Below, in pieces: positions 36,101 through 43,880 of a DNA stretch of 64,000 nucleotides (position 1 is its first letter; every line of letters begins with the position of its first letter). The translations under genes and the position numbers were made by a program. Source of the stretch: Tachypleus tridentatus (lineage: Eukaryota; Arthropoda; Merostomata; Xiphosura; Limulidae); assembly GCF_004210375.1 (NCBI RefSeq), contig NC_134832.1, forward strand, positions 151,401,592 through 151,465,591. The letters are read 5' to 3'. The notes under the pieces were generated by a model that made no database searches, had not been told where the DNA came from, and saw nothing but the letters and a program-made list of their open reading frames with translations.

Positions 36101-36923
36101 AATGATAGAACTACTGATGTTTATCAGAATAAACATGAAACATGTTTATAATATGTATTTGAAAAATTTAAAGTATGTTTGAGAAAGCTGACAAGAAAAG
36201 ATATAGCAGGATGTATATTTTATTTTTGTTAAAATATGAATTCAACACTCCTGCCAAACTTTATAAATTTAGAAACATAAGGTTGCATAAACCAAATTCA
36301 GAATTATTTGTATCTTTTAAAATATGTAAGAGTAGAACAGCATATATTTTTTAGTTGAATTTAATATAAAATCAGATCTGTTTAGGCTAGTTCATATTAT
36401 TGTTCTATTAATATATGAAAATACTGAAATTGTAGAATTGTATGTACTTTTAAGAACCAGCATACAAAGCATGTTTGTATTGTAATGGAAGCTACTTGCT
36501 TTTGGAAAGTAATATCATGAAGAAGTAATGACCATGAAAAATATTTTAAACTTTTTTTTCATGTGAGTGAAGATTTTTTTGTGATGTGTAATTGTAAACT
36601 GTTTGGGGGGGGGGGGAGGAATCAAGATTTAAGATGATGTCTCCATTTGCTAACGTTATCGTGTTTGTTTCTTATAAATATGTAATATTTATTGTTTTAT
36701 GTATTGTTTTTGTTTATGAATTTCTTTTAATTTATCAGAGTTGGACGAGTCCAAAAGTCACAGTAACAGTTGTACTGAAGAAGACACCCTTAGGGTTTCA
36801 CCAACGTCTCTCCGTTCACGCAGCTCGAGCACTTCGTCAGCCACCAGTTCTGCCAGCAGCAGTAGGCGTCACTTTCTACCTTTCCTTCGATACAAACAAA
36901 ACAGAGATATAGCTTTTTCTTGA
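8944..36923 (+). CDS. Rtkn: Rhotekin orthologue, ten detected exons (5' end missing)
   Basis: Joined exons: 8944-9140, 18361-18404, 19660-19834, 21137-21290, 23938-23963, 25860-26064, 27759-27884, 33459-33621, 34555-34665, 36739-36923. They total 1386 nt and stay in one frame to a TGA at 36921. Order in the 461-residue product: HR1 Rho-binding coiled coil (about 1-60, 'MREGTAKLLAAC', 'YMGELQRRK'), anillin-homology region (about 75-250, 'DIRIPLIWKDSDHFKNKGD'), PH domain (about 262-365 with the conserved Trp at about 352), then a tail with 'RQGSLYEQ', matching 'KQGSLYHE' of human rhotekin. Rhotekins bind GTP-loaded Rho and act as septin and cytoskeleton scaffolds at the cortex. Human rhotekin is about 560 residues, and the shorter tail here accounts for much of the difference. 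The true start codon lies in an exon not found. Confidence 0.93.
9141..14574. other. Rhotekin intron 1 (5' part), CpG-retaining
   Basis: This is the first 5.4 kb of a 9.2-kb intron. Apart from the exon-like segment at 11774-11869, no coding signal or recognisable repeat is seen. Unlike later introns it keeps many CpG dinucleotides (notably 12300-12380 and 13500-13650). A short phrase at about 14061-14100 ('tatggcctggtggtaag') is reminiscent of a SINE A box but has no supporting body. Confidence 0.5.
11774..11869 (+). other. Candidate cassette exon, phase-compatible (unproven)
   Basis: A segment of 96 nt is bounded by a good acceptor (tagtttttcag) and a strong donor (CTG|gtaagt). It sits between the HR1 exon and the next rhotekin exon. 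Its length is divisible by three. Read in the phase imposed by the HR1 exon, it has no stop and rejoins the next exon in frame. The encoded 32 residues ('VMGEALLSFLPCSQPRHG...') match no rhotekin sequence I know. The segment is also noticeably GC-richer than its surroundings, so it could be a transposon remnant with chance splice sites. Confidence 0.3.
14575..17345 (-). mobile_element. CR1-like LINE, degenerate, 3' end at 14575 side
   Basis: On the - strand the order is right for a non-LTR retrotransposon. The endonuclease region has 'IIGITETWLN' (about 17070-17040), 'CYRSSDGSDE' (about 16850) and 'VIIMDDFNF' (about 16760). The reverse transcriptase follows with 'SGQVITDWKLANVTLIFK' and 'SNYRPTSLASVVGKLL' (15870-15985) and a decayed catalytic region before 'GDLQKDLDHLKSWVNKWQ' (about 15445-15390). 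The C-terminal segment and short 3' UTR, with a 'tggaccaatgggtcc' motif near 14610, come last. Multiple stops and frameshifts mean it cannot be active. It lies antisense to rhotekin. Confidence 0.88.
15809..15991 (-). pseudogene. LINE reverse transcriptase fragment
   Basis: This is a 60-codon open segment of the CR1-like copy. 'DWKLANVTLIFKTGNES' followed by 'NYRPTSLASVVGKLLKSLI' is the hallmark N-terminal fingers region of CR1/Jockey reverse transcriptases (usually W..A.V.PI.K.G...NYRPISL). The catalytic FADD box lies further on and is decayed to 'FTND' at about 15485. It is part of the larger element and not a host gene. Confidence 0.88.
17346..17620 (+). mobile_element. Second CR1-like LINE, 3' tail only
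   Basis: On the + strand a C-terminal reverse-transcriptase tail is readable ('LHLRQLYFSYKVIGRWNEP', 'FEAWIDGFLKS'), the usual 'FFSQRV...WN.LP...V.A.....FK..LD' ending. A stop and a short 3' UTR containing 'gactaaatggtccc' follow. The copy is 5'-truncated, as most LINE insertions are. It lies directly against the 5' side of the opposite-strand LINE, so the two elements point away from each other. Confidence 0.78.
17621..18360. other. Rhotekin intron 1, 3' part
   Basis: No gene or recognisable repeat is seen. It ends in a strong polypyrimidine acceptor (tgtttttcag) for the next rhotekin exon. Confidence 0.6.
18361..18404 (+). CDS. Rtkn: Rhotekin exon 2 of those detected (44 nt)
   Basis: This small exon has acceptor tttttcag and donor TCAG|gtacgt. 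Entered with two carried-over bases it reads 'SSNRVSPSTARVAVS' and exits with one base. It links the HR1 region to the anillin-homology region. The final 'ARVAVSD' corresponds to the vertebrate 'GRVCISD' that begins that region. Too short to call alone, it is fixed by phase and by alignment on both sides. Confidence 0.88.
18405..19659. other. Rhotekin intron 2 with (TG)n microsatellite
   Basis: No gene is seen. The intron holds a TG dinucleotide run at 19388-19412 and ends at the acceptor actttgtag. The 71-codon open frame at 18617-18832 shows no family resemblance. Confidence 0.6.
19388..19412. repeat. (TG)n microsatellite
   Basis: About 12 uninterrupted TG dinucleotides lie within a rhotekin intron. 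Confidence 0.95.
19660..19834 (+). CDS. Rtkn: Rhotekin exon 3: anillin-homology core
   Basis: With one carried-over base it reads 'DIRIPLIWKDSDHFKNKGD', then 'KFSVFCLLKIGTEIYDTAL', 'NNVDRSMTDICFDD' and 'MGI'. Human rhotekin has 'DLRIPLMWKDTEYFKNKGD' and 'VDRTLTDISF' at the same place, so assignment is secure. In anillin and rhotekin families this C2-like fold contributes to Rho and membrane contacts. The donor is taken as ATCTT|gtgagt, which leaves two bases and avoids the in-frame TGA that would follow. Confidence 0.95.
19835..21136. other. Rhotekin intron 3
   Basis: AT-rich with no recognisable gene or repeat. Open frames on either strand (for example 20255-20449 on -) have no family resemblance. 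Confidence 0.6.
21137..21290 (+). CDS. Rtkn: Rhotekin exon 4: anillin-homology region, continued
   Basis: It reads 'NQVPANFEFRLEIYSH', aligning with human 'EAGPDFELRLELYGAC'. It continues 'RIKKKISSSVSRTIGRKLA', aligning with 'RLATKLSSSLGRSSGRRVR'. The acceptor tgacag at 21136 was chosen because it closes the phase left by the previous exon and starts exactly where homology starts. Upstream in-frame sequence (21003-21136) is open but not homologous. The donor is TCTGTT|gtaagt, phase 0. Confidence 0.92.
21291..23937. other. Rhotekin intron 4
   Basis: The intron contains a possible Tc1-family relic at 21970-22215 and otherwise nothing recognisable. It ends in a strong acceptor (tttttgtatttcag). 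Confidence 0.6.
21970..22215 (+). mobile_element. Possible ancient Tc1-like relic
   Basis: The left side begins 'actcactgtccactttact', like the 'caccggccactttattagg' ends of one widespread Tc1 family. About 150 bases later 'atggcagaaaatgcaac' and 'gtgattctgctgg' echo that family's sub-terminal region. There is no readable transposase. This is recognition by memory on badly decayed sequence. Confidence 0.3.
23938..23963 (+). CDS. Rtkn: Rhotekin 26-nt micro-exon
   Basis: A 26-base exon with acceptor tttttgtatttcag and donor ACAT|gtatgt encodes 'KDELNSID' plus two bases. The preceding exon ends in phase 0 and the following exon needs two incoming bases to read 'IGPKFELVAHG'. Without this exon the protein frame would break. 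The residues fall in the poorly conserved loop between the two halves of the anillin-homology region, where length variation is expected. Confidence 0.82.
23964..25859. other. Rhotekin intron 5 with (AG)n microsatellite
   Basis: AT-rich, no gene. An AG dinucleotide run lies at 25254-25275. It ends with acceptor ctgtactttcag. Confidence 0.65.
25254..25275. repeat. (AG)n microsatellite
   Basis: About 11 AG dinucleotides lie in a rhotekin intron. Confidence 0.92.
25860..26064 (+). CDS. Rtkn: Rhotekin exon 6: anillin-homology to PH start
   Basis: It encodes 'GPKFELVAHGTLCVDD', then 'KTHDLMLETLESS', 'LPFFGQFCCRLAIQPDF' and 'SGFLGVVS'. Human rhotekin reads 'GPRYHLLAHTTL', 'RTHDLTLASHEE', 'LPLYGSVCCRLAAQP' and 'SGTLRVQQ', so the order and spacing agree. 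The last residues form the first strand of the PH domain. The donor is TTAGT|gtaagt, phase 0. Confidence 0.95.
26065..26833. other. Rhotekin intron 6, 5' part
   Basis: No gene or recognisable repeat before the minisatellite. Confidence 0.6.
26834..27020. repeat. 37-bp minisatellite, five copies
   Basis: The landmark 'aacagaacagttgcatattg' starts at 26851, 26888, 26925, 26962 and 26999, always 37 bases apart. The copies are almost identical: they differ by 'atatcc' versus 'atgtcc' and by one base in a T-run. The repeat is intronic and has no unique spacers, so it is a tandem repeat and not a CRISPR array. Confidence 0.97.
27195..27366 (+). repeat. Dispersed repeat fragment, possibly Penelope-like end
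   Basis: Phrases such as 'gacaatgactgaagaaggtt' and 'tgaaacattgttagctcctc' resemble the 'GA-AGG-TCGAAAC' segment found near ends of several retroelements, Penelope-like ones included. The last 75 bases are inversely complementary to 28031-28116, which shows that a second copy of the family lies on the other side of a rhotekin exon. Confidence 0.45.
27367..27758. other. Rhotekin intron 6, 3' part
   Basis: No recognisable element. A 106-codon open frame on the - strand (27385-27705) is low-complexity AT-rich translation with no domain. It ends with acceptor ggtttttccag. Confidence 0.6.
27759..27884 (+). CDS. Rtkn: Rhotekin exon 7: PH domain, first half
   Basis: It encodes 42 residues in phase 0: 'GCRRLWCSLKNLKLSFWPK' then 'DFYCMSPILVIPVNK'. 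Human rhotekin has 'VHGVLKGTNLFCYRQPED' and 'PLLTIAVNKET' at the matching positions. The W.SLKN..L.FW pattern is the beta2-beta3 region of PH folds. The donor is AACAAG|gtaggc. The exon is flanked by an inverted repeat pair at 27291-27366 and 28031-28116. Confidence 0.93.
27885..30659. other. Rhotekin intron 7, 5' part
   Basis: Besides the repeat at 28031-28116, nothing is recognised. The sequence is AT-rich and strongly depleted in CpG by eye. Confidence 0.55.
28031..28116 (-). repeat. Inverted copy of the repeat at 27291-27366
   Basis: Its 'gaaacccacttgttgagaaa' pairs with 'tttctctacaagtgggttttc' at 27331-27351, and the match continues at lower identity over about 75 bases. The two copies lie in opposite orientation, one in each intron flanking the exon at 27759-27884. 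Confidence 0.7.
30660..30942 (-). repeat. tRNA-derived SINE-like element
   Basis: On the - strand the head reads 'agcatggctcagttgcttca' (A box), and about 35 bases on 'agcaagtttgaaactgat' (decayed B box). A body with 'gtctttgagcaagacacttt' follows. This head-and-body arrangement is typical of a tRNA-derived SINE, and is a different family from the Thr-type copies. No intact tRNA cloverleaf survives. Confidence 0.55.
30943..32099. other. Rhotekin intron 7, middle
   Basis: No recognisable gene. The 89-codon open frame at 31389-31658 shows no family resemblance. Confidence 0.5.
32100..32245 (-). mobile_element. LINE 3' coding tail fragment
   Basis: On the - strand the reading 'YIKWIMESMQGGEVYIEVN' parallels the better-preserved copy at 43400-43880. 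The two share, among other segments, the DNA phrase 'ctcctccctgca' followed by 'tttccatg' or 'cttccatg'. This is the segment after the reverse transcriptase in some LINEs. Short, decayed and identified mainly by its similarity to the other copy. Confidence 0.5.
32334..32457. repeat. 41-bp minisatellite, three copies
   Basis: 'ctgttttctggggcatg' starts at 32357, 32398 and 32439, exactly 41 bases apart, with 'ttcgtatg' between copies. The units differ at a few positions. It lies in the long rhotekin intron between the two PH exons. Confidence 0.93.
32458..33458. other. Rhotekin intron 7, 3' part
   Basis: No gene. A 29-bp direct duplication at about 33289-33352 ('gtcagtaagtggaatatgtt' twice) is the only structure. 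The acceptor at 33458 (catttgaag) has a weak pyrimidine tract. Confidence 0.6.
33289..33352. repeat. 29-bp tandem duplication
   Basis: The phrase 'gtcagtaagtggaatatgtt' begins at 33297 and again at 33326. Confidence 0.85.
33459..33621 (+). CDS. Rtkn: Rhotekin exon 8: PH domain, second half
   Basis: It continues the PH fold: 'DTRLRTEVASCAYPRSFRL', 'AHEQILAADSDLDHAQW' and 'TENIRQHARDH'. The human sequence after 'AVNK' is 'ETRVRAGELDQALGRPFTL', and it ends in a helix carrying the invariant PH tryptophan, represented here by Trp in 'HAQWTENI'. The donor is CATG|gtgaga, leaving one base. The acceptor pyrimidine tract is poor, but the start is fixed by phase and homology. Confidence 0.93.
33622..34554. 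other. Rhotekin intron 8
   Basis: No gene or repeat recognised. It ends with acceptor gatttctctctag. Confidence 0.65.
34555..34665 (+). CDS. Rtkn: Rhotekin exon 9: post-PH linker
   Basis: It reads 'ETWGVKAEILMEIPSPGPS' and 'RFPGFLRQGSLYEQTRIT'. Human rhotekin has 'DEIMKIETPAPRKPPQALA' and 'KQGSLYHEMAIE', so the order is kept and the 'QGSLY' motif is conserved, probably a functional peptide. The donor is ACAG|gtatta with one base carried over. Confidence 0.92.
34666..36738. other. Rhotekin last intron, with SINE relic
   Basis: It holds a degenerate Thr-type SINE at 35816-36030 and a 12-base G-run at 36605-36616, otherwise nothing recognisable. It ends with acceptor tttaatttatcag. Confidence 0.6.
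35816..36030 (+). repeat. tRNA-Thr-like SINE, old copy
   Basis: The family features are readable although decayed: 'ctggtggttagggctatgga' then 'ttcataatct' (anticodon arm), 'aaacatgctttctctttcag', and the 3' body 'gactagccactttccctcta' with 'aaaattagggacaactagtg'. It is inserted in the same orientation as rhotekin. Confidence 0.72.
36739..36923 (+). CDS. Rtkn: Rhotekin last coding exon, serine-rich tail
   Basis: It begins 'ELDESKSHSNSCTEEDTLR', followed by a low-complexity stretch of Ser, Thr and Ala ('SLRSRSSSTSSATSSASSS'). It ends 'RRHFLPFLRYKQNRDIAFS' and a TGA at 36921. Phase continuity and the open frame support it, but the residues are not conserved with vertebrates. The vertebrate C-terminal PDZ ligand (ending S-P-V in human) is absent. 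The exon is clearly GC- and CpG-richer than the flanking intron, as expected for coding DNA. Confidence 0.85.
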
Positions 36924-38700
36924 AGGCTAGACAAATTACAAGCCGTCAGAAAGTCCTGTTTTCATTTGTAGTGTATGTAAAATAATGGTGAGCATAATAT
37001 GACATGACCCTCTCCCGGATGTCGGTGATAGATACTATTTTCAAAAGTTCACTGACTAGTAGAGTAGAAGACTTCAATGTGCCATTCCTAAAAGTTCATT
37101 ATTTATTACTTCTGTATTTTCTGTCAGAAATCAATTGAAGCTTAAACCTTGGCAGGAAGTATCGGTGGACACATGAGTGTTAGTATTTACACTGGTATAA
37201 CGTTTTTATTTTACTCAATTTGATCGTAGATTTCAGTAATTGAAGGTAAATTGCTTTTCACTTTGTTCCAAGTAAAACTTACAATATGTATATACTTAAG
37301 ATACTAAAATGCAAGATACAAATCCTTATAGTTTGTCTGCTCTGTTTTATAGGGAAGTGACAAGAATTATTTAATGTAACTGATGCACTCGGTCCTCTCT
37401 GTATCAAATGCATTATATTTTACTCAACACTTATAATGTTTTCTGTCTATCTTCCCCACCCTATTTACTTTTCTCAGTAACATGAACTCTTACAAGATTC
37501 CTTTTCTGCTTACAGTCTTTGGTAAAATTCACAATTATTTTGTTTTCAAATTTAGCTTGTTACATTTTGACCGTACATAAAAGTAATATTTATAGATTAA
37601 CTTGCTGCTAGTTAGGTACTGAGGTCTAGCAAGGTTTCATATCATGAAGCTGAGAAACTCGTACATGTTTATAAGCAATAGAATTTGAACTCAAAATCTA
37701 TTATAAACCCACATCTATTTTTGCTTTTAACTCCTGAAAATTCATTGATATAGATAACTATTAATAATAAGGGTTAACTTGTTTACTAAACACTTTGTAA
37801 CGTATCAAATATTTTACATTAATTTTGGTCTTTAAAATATAATAACTATTAAAATTCCTAATGCAGACCTCATAAGTTTAAAGAATATTTGAATTTTATA
37901 ATAGATTTCTTAGACATTAGAAAATAGAAGTTTCAAAGTAATTTTGTTACTTGTGTTTTATCAGCTAAAGTTGACTGTTTTATTGGAGATTATGAAATTT
38001 TAGGATTGATACTTACAACTTGTATGGTTACTTTTATTTCTAACAAAGTAAGTCGCAAATATTTTCTCTTTCCATGCAGCTAATACATTAACTAATAATC
38101 TTTAAACTCTTGTTTATTTTATTTAGGAAAATAGTCTCAAACACTTTCTAATAATACCTGTTTAGGCTAACCCTAATAATAATTACTTCTTACATTCTAT
38201 GTTACCATTCCTAAGGTTTGTTACTAACAGCGTTTTGTGTCTAATTTTAGTTTTGTTGTACCTGAAACTGCACGTTTTTATCAAATTTTTTTAAAAATAA
38301 AAACTTAGAAACTTGATGACTGTAATTCTATTATGGTGAAACACTGTACTCAGACAAAAAGAATAAGTTAGATTTGTGTTAAAATTTATTTTATTTCTAT
38401 CGCGAATTACGAAATTCATTTTTTTTCTTTGAATATCATTATACTGTAAACAAAATACAATGGTCCTTTGTGCGACACGTGTTAACACCAAAAGCTAAGA
38501 TATTTATAGGAATTGATTCTGTGTGTACATTTGTTTATCCTTTTTAAATTGAAATTGAATGGTTATTTTTATAGCGAGTTCTTGTTTTTTTAGTTAAACT
38601 TGGATAAATAGAATGGATCTAAACCAGATCGGTTTGCAGATATGTGTTTGTTTGTAATATTGTTCTGTTGACAAATAAAAATCACCTGTTTATCGGGTCA
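36924..38700 (+). other. Rtkn: Candidate rhotekin 3' UTR
   Basis: This is sequence after the stop with no further gene signal. Two AATAAA hexamers stand out, at 38296-38301 and 38674-38679, and either could be the poly(A) signal. The second is followed by a T/G-rich stretch. The end of the transcript cannot be fixed without RNA data. Confidence 0.35.
38674..38679 (+). terminator. Candidate poly(A) signal AATAAA
   Basis: A canonical hexamer about 1.75 kb past the rhotekin stop, with a T/G-rich stretch shortly downstream. An alternative hexamer lies at 38296. Confidence 0.3.
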
Positions 38701-40899
38701 ATCCTTATATATTCGTATTAACGCATTCAGAAGTGCTGTCGTAATCCTGCATCATCAACATATATTCGCCATTATCAAACTAGCCGAAACGAAACATTTT
38801 CGTTATTGGTTTCTTTAGATACGTTACTGTTAATCTACGATTTCAACAGAAATGGTGGTACTAAAGACCAGTCTATGTGTATACGCTTGTCTCCATTCAG
38901 TTTCATATGAAATGAGCTTCAAAATGGATAATTTTGTTACGTTCTTGGATTCATTTTTACCGCCCACCGCGAAAAGTAATTGTTGAACATGTGAGTCATG
39001 CTAAGTCACACAACAATAACATATGGTAAATACGTATTTAGAAATATGAATGATGGTGTGATTGATTGCTAACAATTTAGGGTAGAATATCCTGTTTGTG
39101 GAGTATAATGTGGCATCAACATTATTTACGTTTCCCCGTCATTTCAAAAGTGAATGTTAAGCTCTCTCTCTCTTGTATGGGTATTTGGGTTTTAATGTTT
39201 ATCTACCCAGGAGGGTCAAGTTTCGTTAACCTCTTCCTCCTTCCTTAAAATTTTGGTTTTACAACTGTCAAGTGTATTTATATATGGTACACGATGGTCA
39301 GAATAACCCACACTTACTCAGGCCCCTTTCAGGCAGTGTCCATGCACTGTCTACACATACACTTGGTGCAAATAAATCATTTCTCTTATAGTTCTAAAAA
39401 TTATTTGCACTTTCATTAGTTAGGTATTAACTATAAAACCTTTACATAAAAAAACCCTTTCAGTGTTCAGTAATTAATCCCTAAGCTAATGTGGAGTCTA
39501 GTTTATAGGTGGCCTTTTATTTATTTAGAAAATACATATTCACTGGGGAAAGGCGCTTAGGTCTATCCTCATCATGTGAACAGTACCTGTCAGGTTCGCT
39601 TACTAGTTCATATTTTCACCAATTTTTGTCAATATAGTTTATTGTGCTATGTAGGTGGCTATCTGCTATTCTTTCCATGGGATGTTAAGCCTTACTTGCG
39701 TGCGAAGCTTTTCAAAAACAGCGCGGGAAGCGTCCTCTCGTAAATGGGAAAGAAACGAACGCTTGGACAAACACAAGGGTTCGCGATAGATATAATATAG
39801 TAATAGAAATTGGGAATAAAATATATTTGAAAGGTATTCTAGAAGAAACCATCGAATTCAGTTGTATATGAACCTTTTTAAATTAAAAAATTGGACGATA
39901 TAGGTTCTTGTTACGAGTGTATTATTTTTACTATTTACTAAACGGTATAATTTAAAAATAAAAGAAACGAAAACTGATTTAAAACTATATTGAAAGAAAT
40001 GTAGCTGTTTTTATTAAAGATAGTTTATTTATGAAATGTTCAATAAGTTATTTTAATTTTAGGTCCAACCTTTGAAATACCAAAGTCAAGGTGAAAAATG
40101 TTTATTGTTATGATGAATTACTTTTGGATATGTCGTAAAGTGGTTCAACACTGATTTTATTCACAGTTAGTGAATTTGAATTATTTGTACCAATTTAAAA
40201 CGAGTGCTTTTTTTTTCTGAGATAAACCTCAAAATAGGTTGGCAGGAAAACAACTCGTTTCAATACAGCATTCATAATTATCAAATATACATAAAGTAAG
40301 TATATACGATCAAATTTTTAAACACCAATTAACCAATAATATGTTTTAAATGTTTCTTTTTTAATTCGACACGTGTATATTTAATTTCTAGGTATTTAAT
40401 ACTGATAAACATATTTCATGCTCATATACTTTAGTAATGATAAATATATTTTAATTTTATATACCACTCAAATAACTTGTATTTCATAAACTGACAGAAC
40501 ATTGTTTATTATGTCAAAACATCACAAGTTCACTAAGAACGTTTATTAAAACATTCTAGGATTCATTGAATAGATACTTGACAGGTGTTTCTAGCTGACG
40601 ATGAACTTAGAAGTAGGCCTACGGAATTGCTTTCTTCTTTTGAATTTATTGCAAGTATGCATAATATTGCTTGGAAAATAAAATTGTATACGTAAGTTAA
40701 AACAATTATTGACTAATCTATAGAAAGTAATATTAGAATGTATTAAACTTTGCTAAATTATTTATAAATTACTTTATTTATACACTTGTATTTAGAAGCG
40801 ATATTAAAGACATTTACTGGTTATTTACAAATTAACTTGAGTCAGTTGCTGTGTGTATCCAAACTAGCTGCGCTCGTTGTCCATAAATCTATCTTCCAT
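38701..40899. other. Intergenic, CpG-retaining
   Basis: No gene or recognised repeat. CpG is visibly more frequent than in the rhotekin introns. Confidence 0.5.
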
Positions 40900-41410
40900 A
40901 CACTGAGTGGCAATATTATTGGGACACGATAAGGACAGAAATCATCAAGCTTTCAAAGGGGCATGGTTAAGGGTGCTGTTCTAGCAGAAACATCTGCTAT
41001 CAGAGTTTGTCAGCATTATTAATCGAAAGGGAATATGCCTGCTACAAATATAAAATATGGCTGGTGATTGACCTAAGAAAAAACGATTAGGTAAAAAGTA
41101 GAAAAGGTGTTAGATTGCGTCTCATTTGGCTGCTTCCTTCAGCACATTGAAGTGGCTTTAGAAAATCTGTGATATGGTAGTGGGCAACCAGTTTTAAAAA
41201 CTTATCTCTAGTACAAACATAAAAACACCACTTCAATGTTGACAGTTAATTACTAGAAGTAAATACTTTGGCCTTATGGGTCATGTCTCACCTTTTTGTG
41301 GGCTTACAAAATTATGAATAAAAACCGTATGATGGTTAGCTCTTGTTAACCATAGGAGGTGGTGTAAAGGTGTAGTAAACTTCTTGTTGCAGGTTTTTAT
41401 TCCTTTATAA
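40900..41410 (+). mobile_element. Degenerate Tc1-like relic
   Basis: It starts 'cactgagtggcaatattatt', like a Tc1 terminal sequence. It then has 'tttcaaaggggcatggttaa' and 'ggtgctgttctagcag', resembling the transposase start 'FERGMVVGA' of one Tc1 family, and later 'ggaggtggtgtaaaggtg', where the 'GGGVMVW' motif is expected. Stops are everywhere. Family recognition is from memory. Confidence 0.42.
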
Positions 41411-43170
41411 TGTTGAATTATATCTGGTACATGCCTGAACATTGTTGCCAATTAGGTTAAGTGAAGAATATTTAATTTAAACCTTAGCGGAGAATCAGGC
41501 TGATATAATAGTATAAGGCTGTGCTTTTGGTGTTTATGAAAACCAGAGAAAACTTTCAAGAATAGATACAAGTGTACAAGTAAATATCGTCGTAATATCC
41601 TAAAATCATCTCACTTTTAAGTTAGAAACTACAAACGGCAGTATTGTGAACTTATCATTCCTAATAAGCAAGACAGAACATTTTTGTCTGACACTATTAT
41701 AACAGTTGCACCTCTTGGACAGCAGCCTAGCCTCATCCTGACAGGTCAATAACATTATCAATTACTAAATACAGTAACATAAAATATCATTAAAATTTCT
41801 ATTTCAACTCCTCAACGATATGTAGTTTGTATCATTCGTTATAAAATAAAAACCTTTTTCGTTTATCAACTGACACCAAAACTTGCTGAAAATGTTTTCC
41901 CTTTGAATCAATCGACGCTTAAAATCCAAGTAATTTGGTGTGAATATTATTTTTAATTTCTTTCTCAGATTCATCCATATCTCCCATTTTTCTTTTCTTT
42001 TTTGTCCAGCCTTTACACTTACCTTACAAACAAGTTACGAGTCAGTCCTTTTGTCTTATGATCAACAATTTTGTAGATCTCATGGATGTCCAAGAACAAA
42101 GTCAGGCCACTTCTATAAAAATCCTAACTTTGCTAATTCATTCATTGAAAGAGCGGTTTAAAAACACTTTTAAGTCGGGACAACATCTAGATGTCTTTGT
42201 GAATAAACAAAAACTTTGAATGAAGAGATAAAAGAATTTGTTTACATATTCCTCTGTCGACATGTACAATGCTCTCAAACGATGGGAGCTTAGAATAAAC
42301 TTAAAATTCGACGTGTTGTGATTTCCACCCTATTTGAAATTGTTCAAAATAACATTACATCATTATCATCGAGAAGAAAACTCACTCGAAAATAACTGCT
42401 GAAAATGGAGATAAAAAACTTAATTTTTCTCGTATTTTTTTATAGATGACAACACCACCTCATCAGCGGAATATTTCTGAAATTATTCCTGCTTTTCCTG
42501 TTTTCTAGTTCTCATTACGTTATTGCTAGTTTTAGAGTCAGTTTTCTTTCTTATGCAAAATAATAGATCTTCAAAAAGATTAATATTTTAAACGGTCTAA
42601 AAGCTTTGAGAAGTTTCGAACAATCGTTTGTCCTTCAGGAGGTAACAATAGCAGAATGGTCGAAAATTGGTGATTTTAGAAATGTCATCTCTACCAGCAT
42701 TCTCAACAAGATCATTCACCTAAAAAAAGTCCCAAAAAATAACGAACATTTATCGTTACTTTTAAAAATTGTACACATCTTGTGTGTGTGTGTGTGTGTG
42801 TGTGTGTACAATAAGCGTTTCTCAACCATTCCCACAGCAGAGATCGAATCGTTGCATTCTTAAACTGTCTAGTAAAACGCAAAACCACTATACTTTACTT
42901 GTGAATGTTCTGTAAGATGTGTTTATTTTTGTCAAATCACTCAAACCAACCACCCCATTATTTATTTTAAAAATTCTTTCAGCATTAATTATGTTGCATA
43001 ACCATGGTTAACAATTCATTAACTGTTTCCATAAGAATACCACTCTCCACGAAAGTGTACTTTGGATTGTTTAACCAGCAGGAAACTGAAACATATTTCG
43101 TGTGCAAAATACAAACTAGATTGTTGTTATTTTTGTTTTAAGCCCAAAACAATATTGTGTACTGTGGATT
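41411..43170. other. Intergenic, no gene recognised
   Basis: It contains a TG microsatellite (42781-42807). The open frames at 41940-42161 and 42606-42863 show no family resemblance. Confidence 0.5.
42781..42807. repeat. (TG)n microsatellite
   Basis: About 13 uninterrupted TG dinucleotides. Confidence 0.95.
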
Positions 43171-43404
43171 TGGTTTGCTTTGTTTTGAATTTCGCGCAAA
43201 GTTTAACAAGAACCATCTGCGCCATCCGTCTCTAATTTAGCAGTGTAAAACTAGATGGAAAGCAGCTAGTCATTACCACCTACCGCCAACTCTTGGGCTA
43301 CTCTTTTACCAACGAATAGTGGGATTGAAAGTCACATTATAACGGCTGAGGGGGCGAGCATGTTTCATGCAACGGGGATTCGAACCCGCTGTAATGTAAA
43401 GCCC
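43171..43404 (-). repeat. tRNA-Thr-like SINE, 5'-truncated
   Basis: On the - strand this has the B box and flank (gcgggttcgaatccccgttg), then 'catgctcgccccctcagccg', 'ataatgtgactttcaatccc' and the 3' tail, with 'cgcgaaattcaaaacaaagc' at 43171. The A box and anticodon region are missing, so the 5' end is truncated. It abuts a LINE fragment on the same strand. Confidence 0.85.
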
Positions 43405-43880
43405 TATTATTTACTTACGACCGTGTTACTATGTCCAGTTGTGCTCTGTCTAACTGCCGTGCACATTTGCGATAGTTCTGTAGCTGTGCAAAAAAGCTTC
43501 ATCGTAAGGCTAATTATGTCCAATGCACATCACTCCTCCCTGCATGTCTTCCATGCTCCGTCTAGTGTATGACGAAAACAGTTTTACATCGTCAATTTCA
43601 TAGACATCAGTAGGTTCAGTAACTTTTCCAACATCGATACAACCACTTACATAGACTCTTGACATACGTCATCCTTTGTTTTTCACGGTCTCTCCTTCCT
43701 CCAGTCTTTCTAGTTACTACCAGACTTTCAATTTTTTTCTTTCCTCGTAACGTGTCCGAGAAACTCCAACTGTCTCTTTCTGGTGGCAGTAAGCATCTTT
43801 TCCTTAAAACCTGCTCTTAACAACATATCTTTAAGATGCGCTTTGAGAACAATAACTTAGTTGCTTAAGTTCTTTTTTCC
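43405..43880 (-). mobile_element. LINE 3' coding fragment
   Basis: On the - strand the reading 'EKMLTATRKRQLEFLGHVT' then 'RKEKK' and 'KTGGRRDREKQRMTYVKSL' is the post-reverse-transcriptase tail (R..L...GH..R...G...RGR.R) common in several non-LTR retrotransposons. A frameshift and stops interrupt it. A related, shorter copy lies at 32100-32245. Confidence 0.68.
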
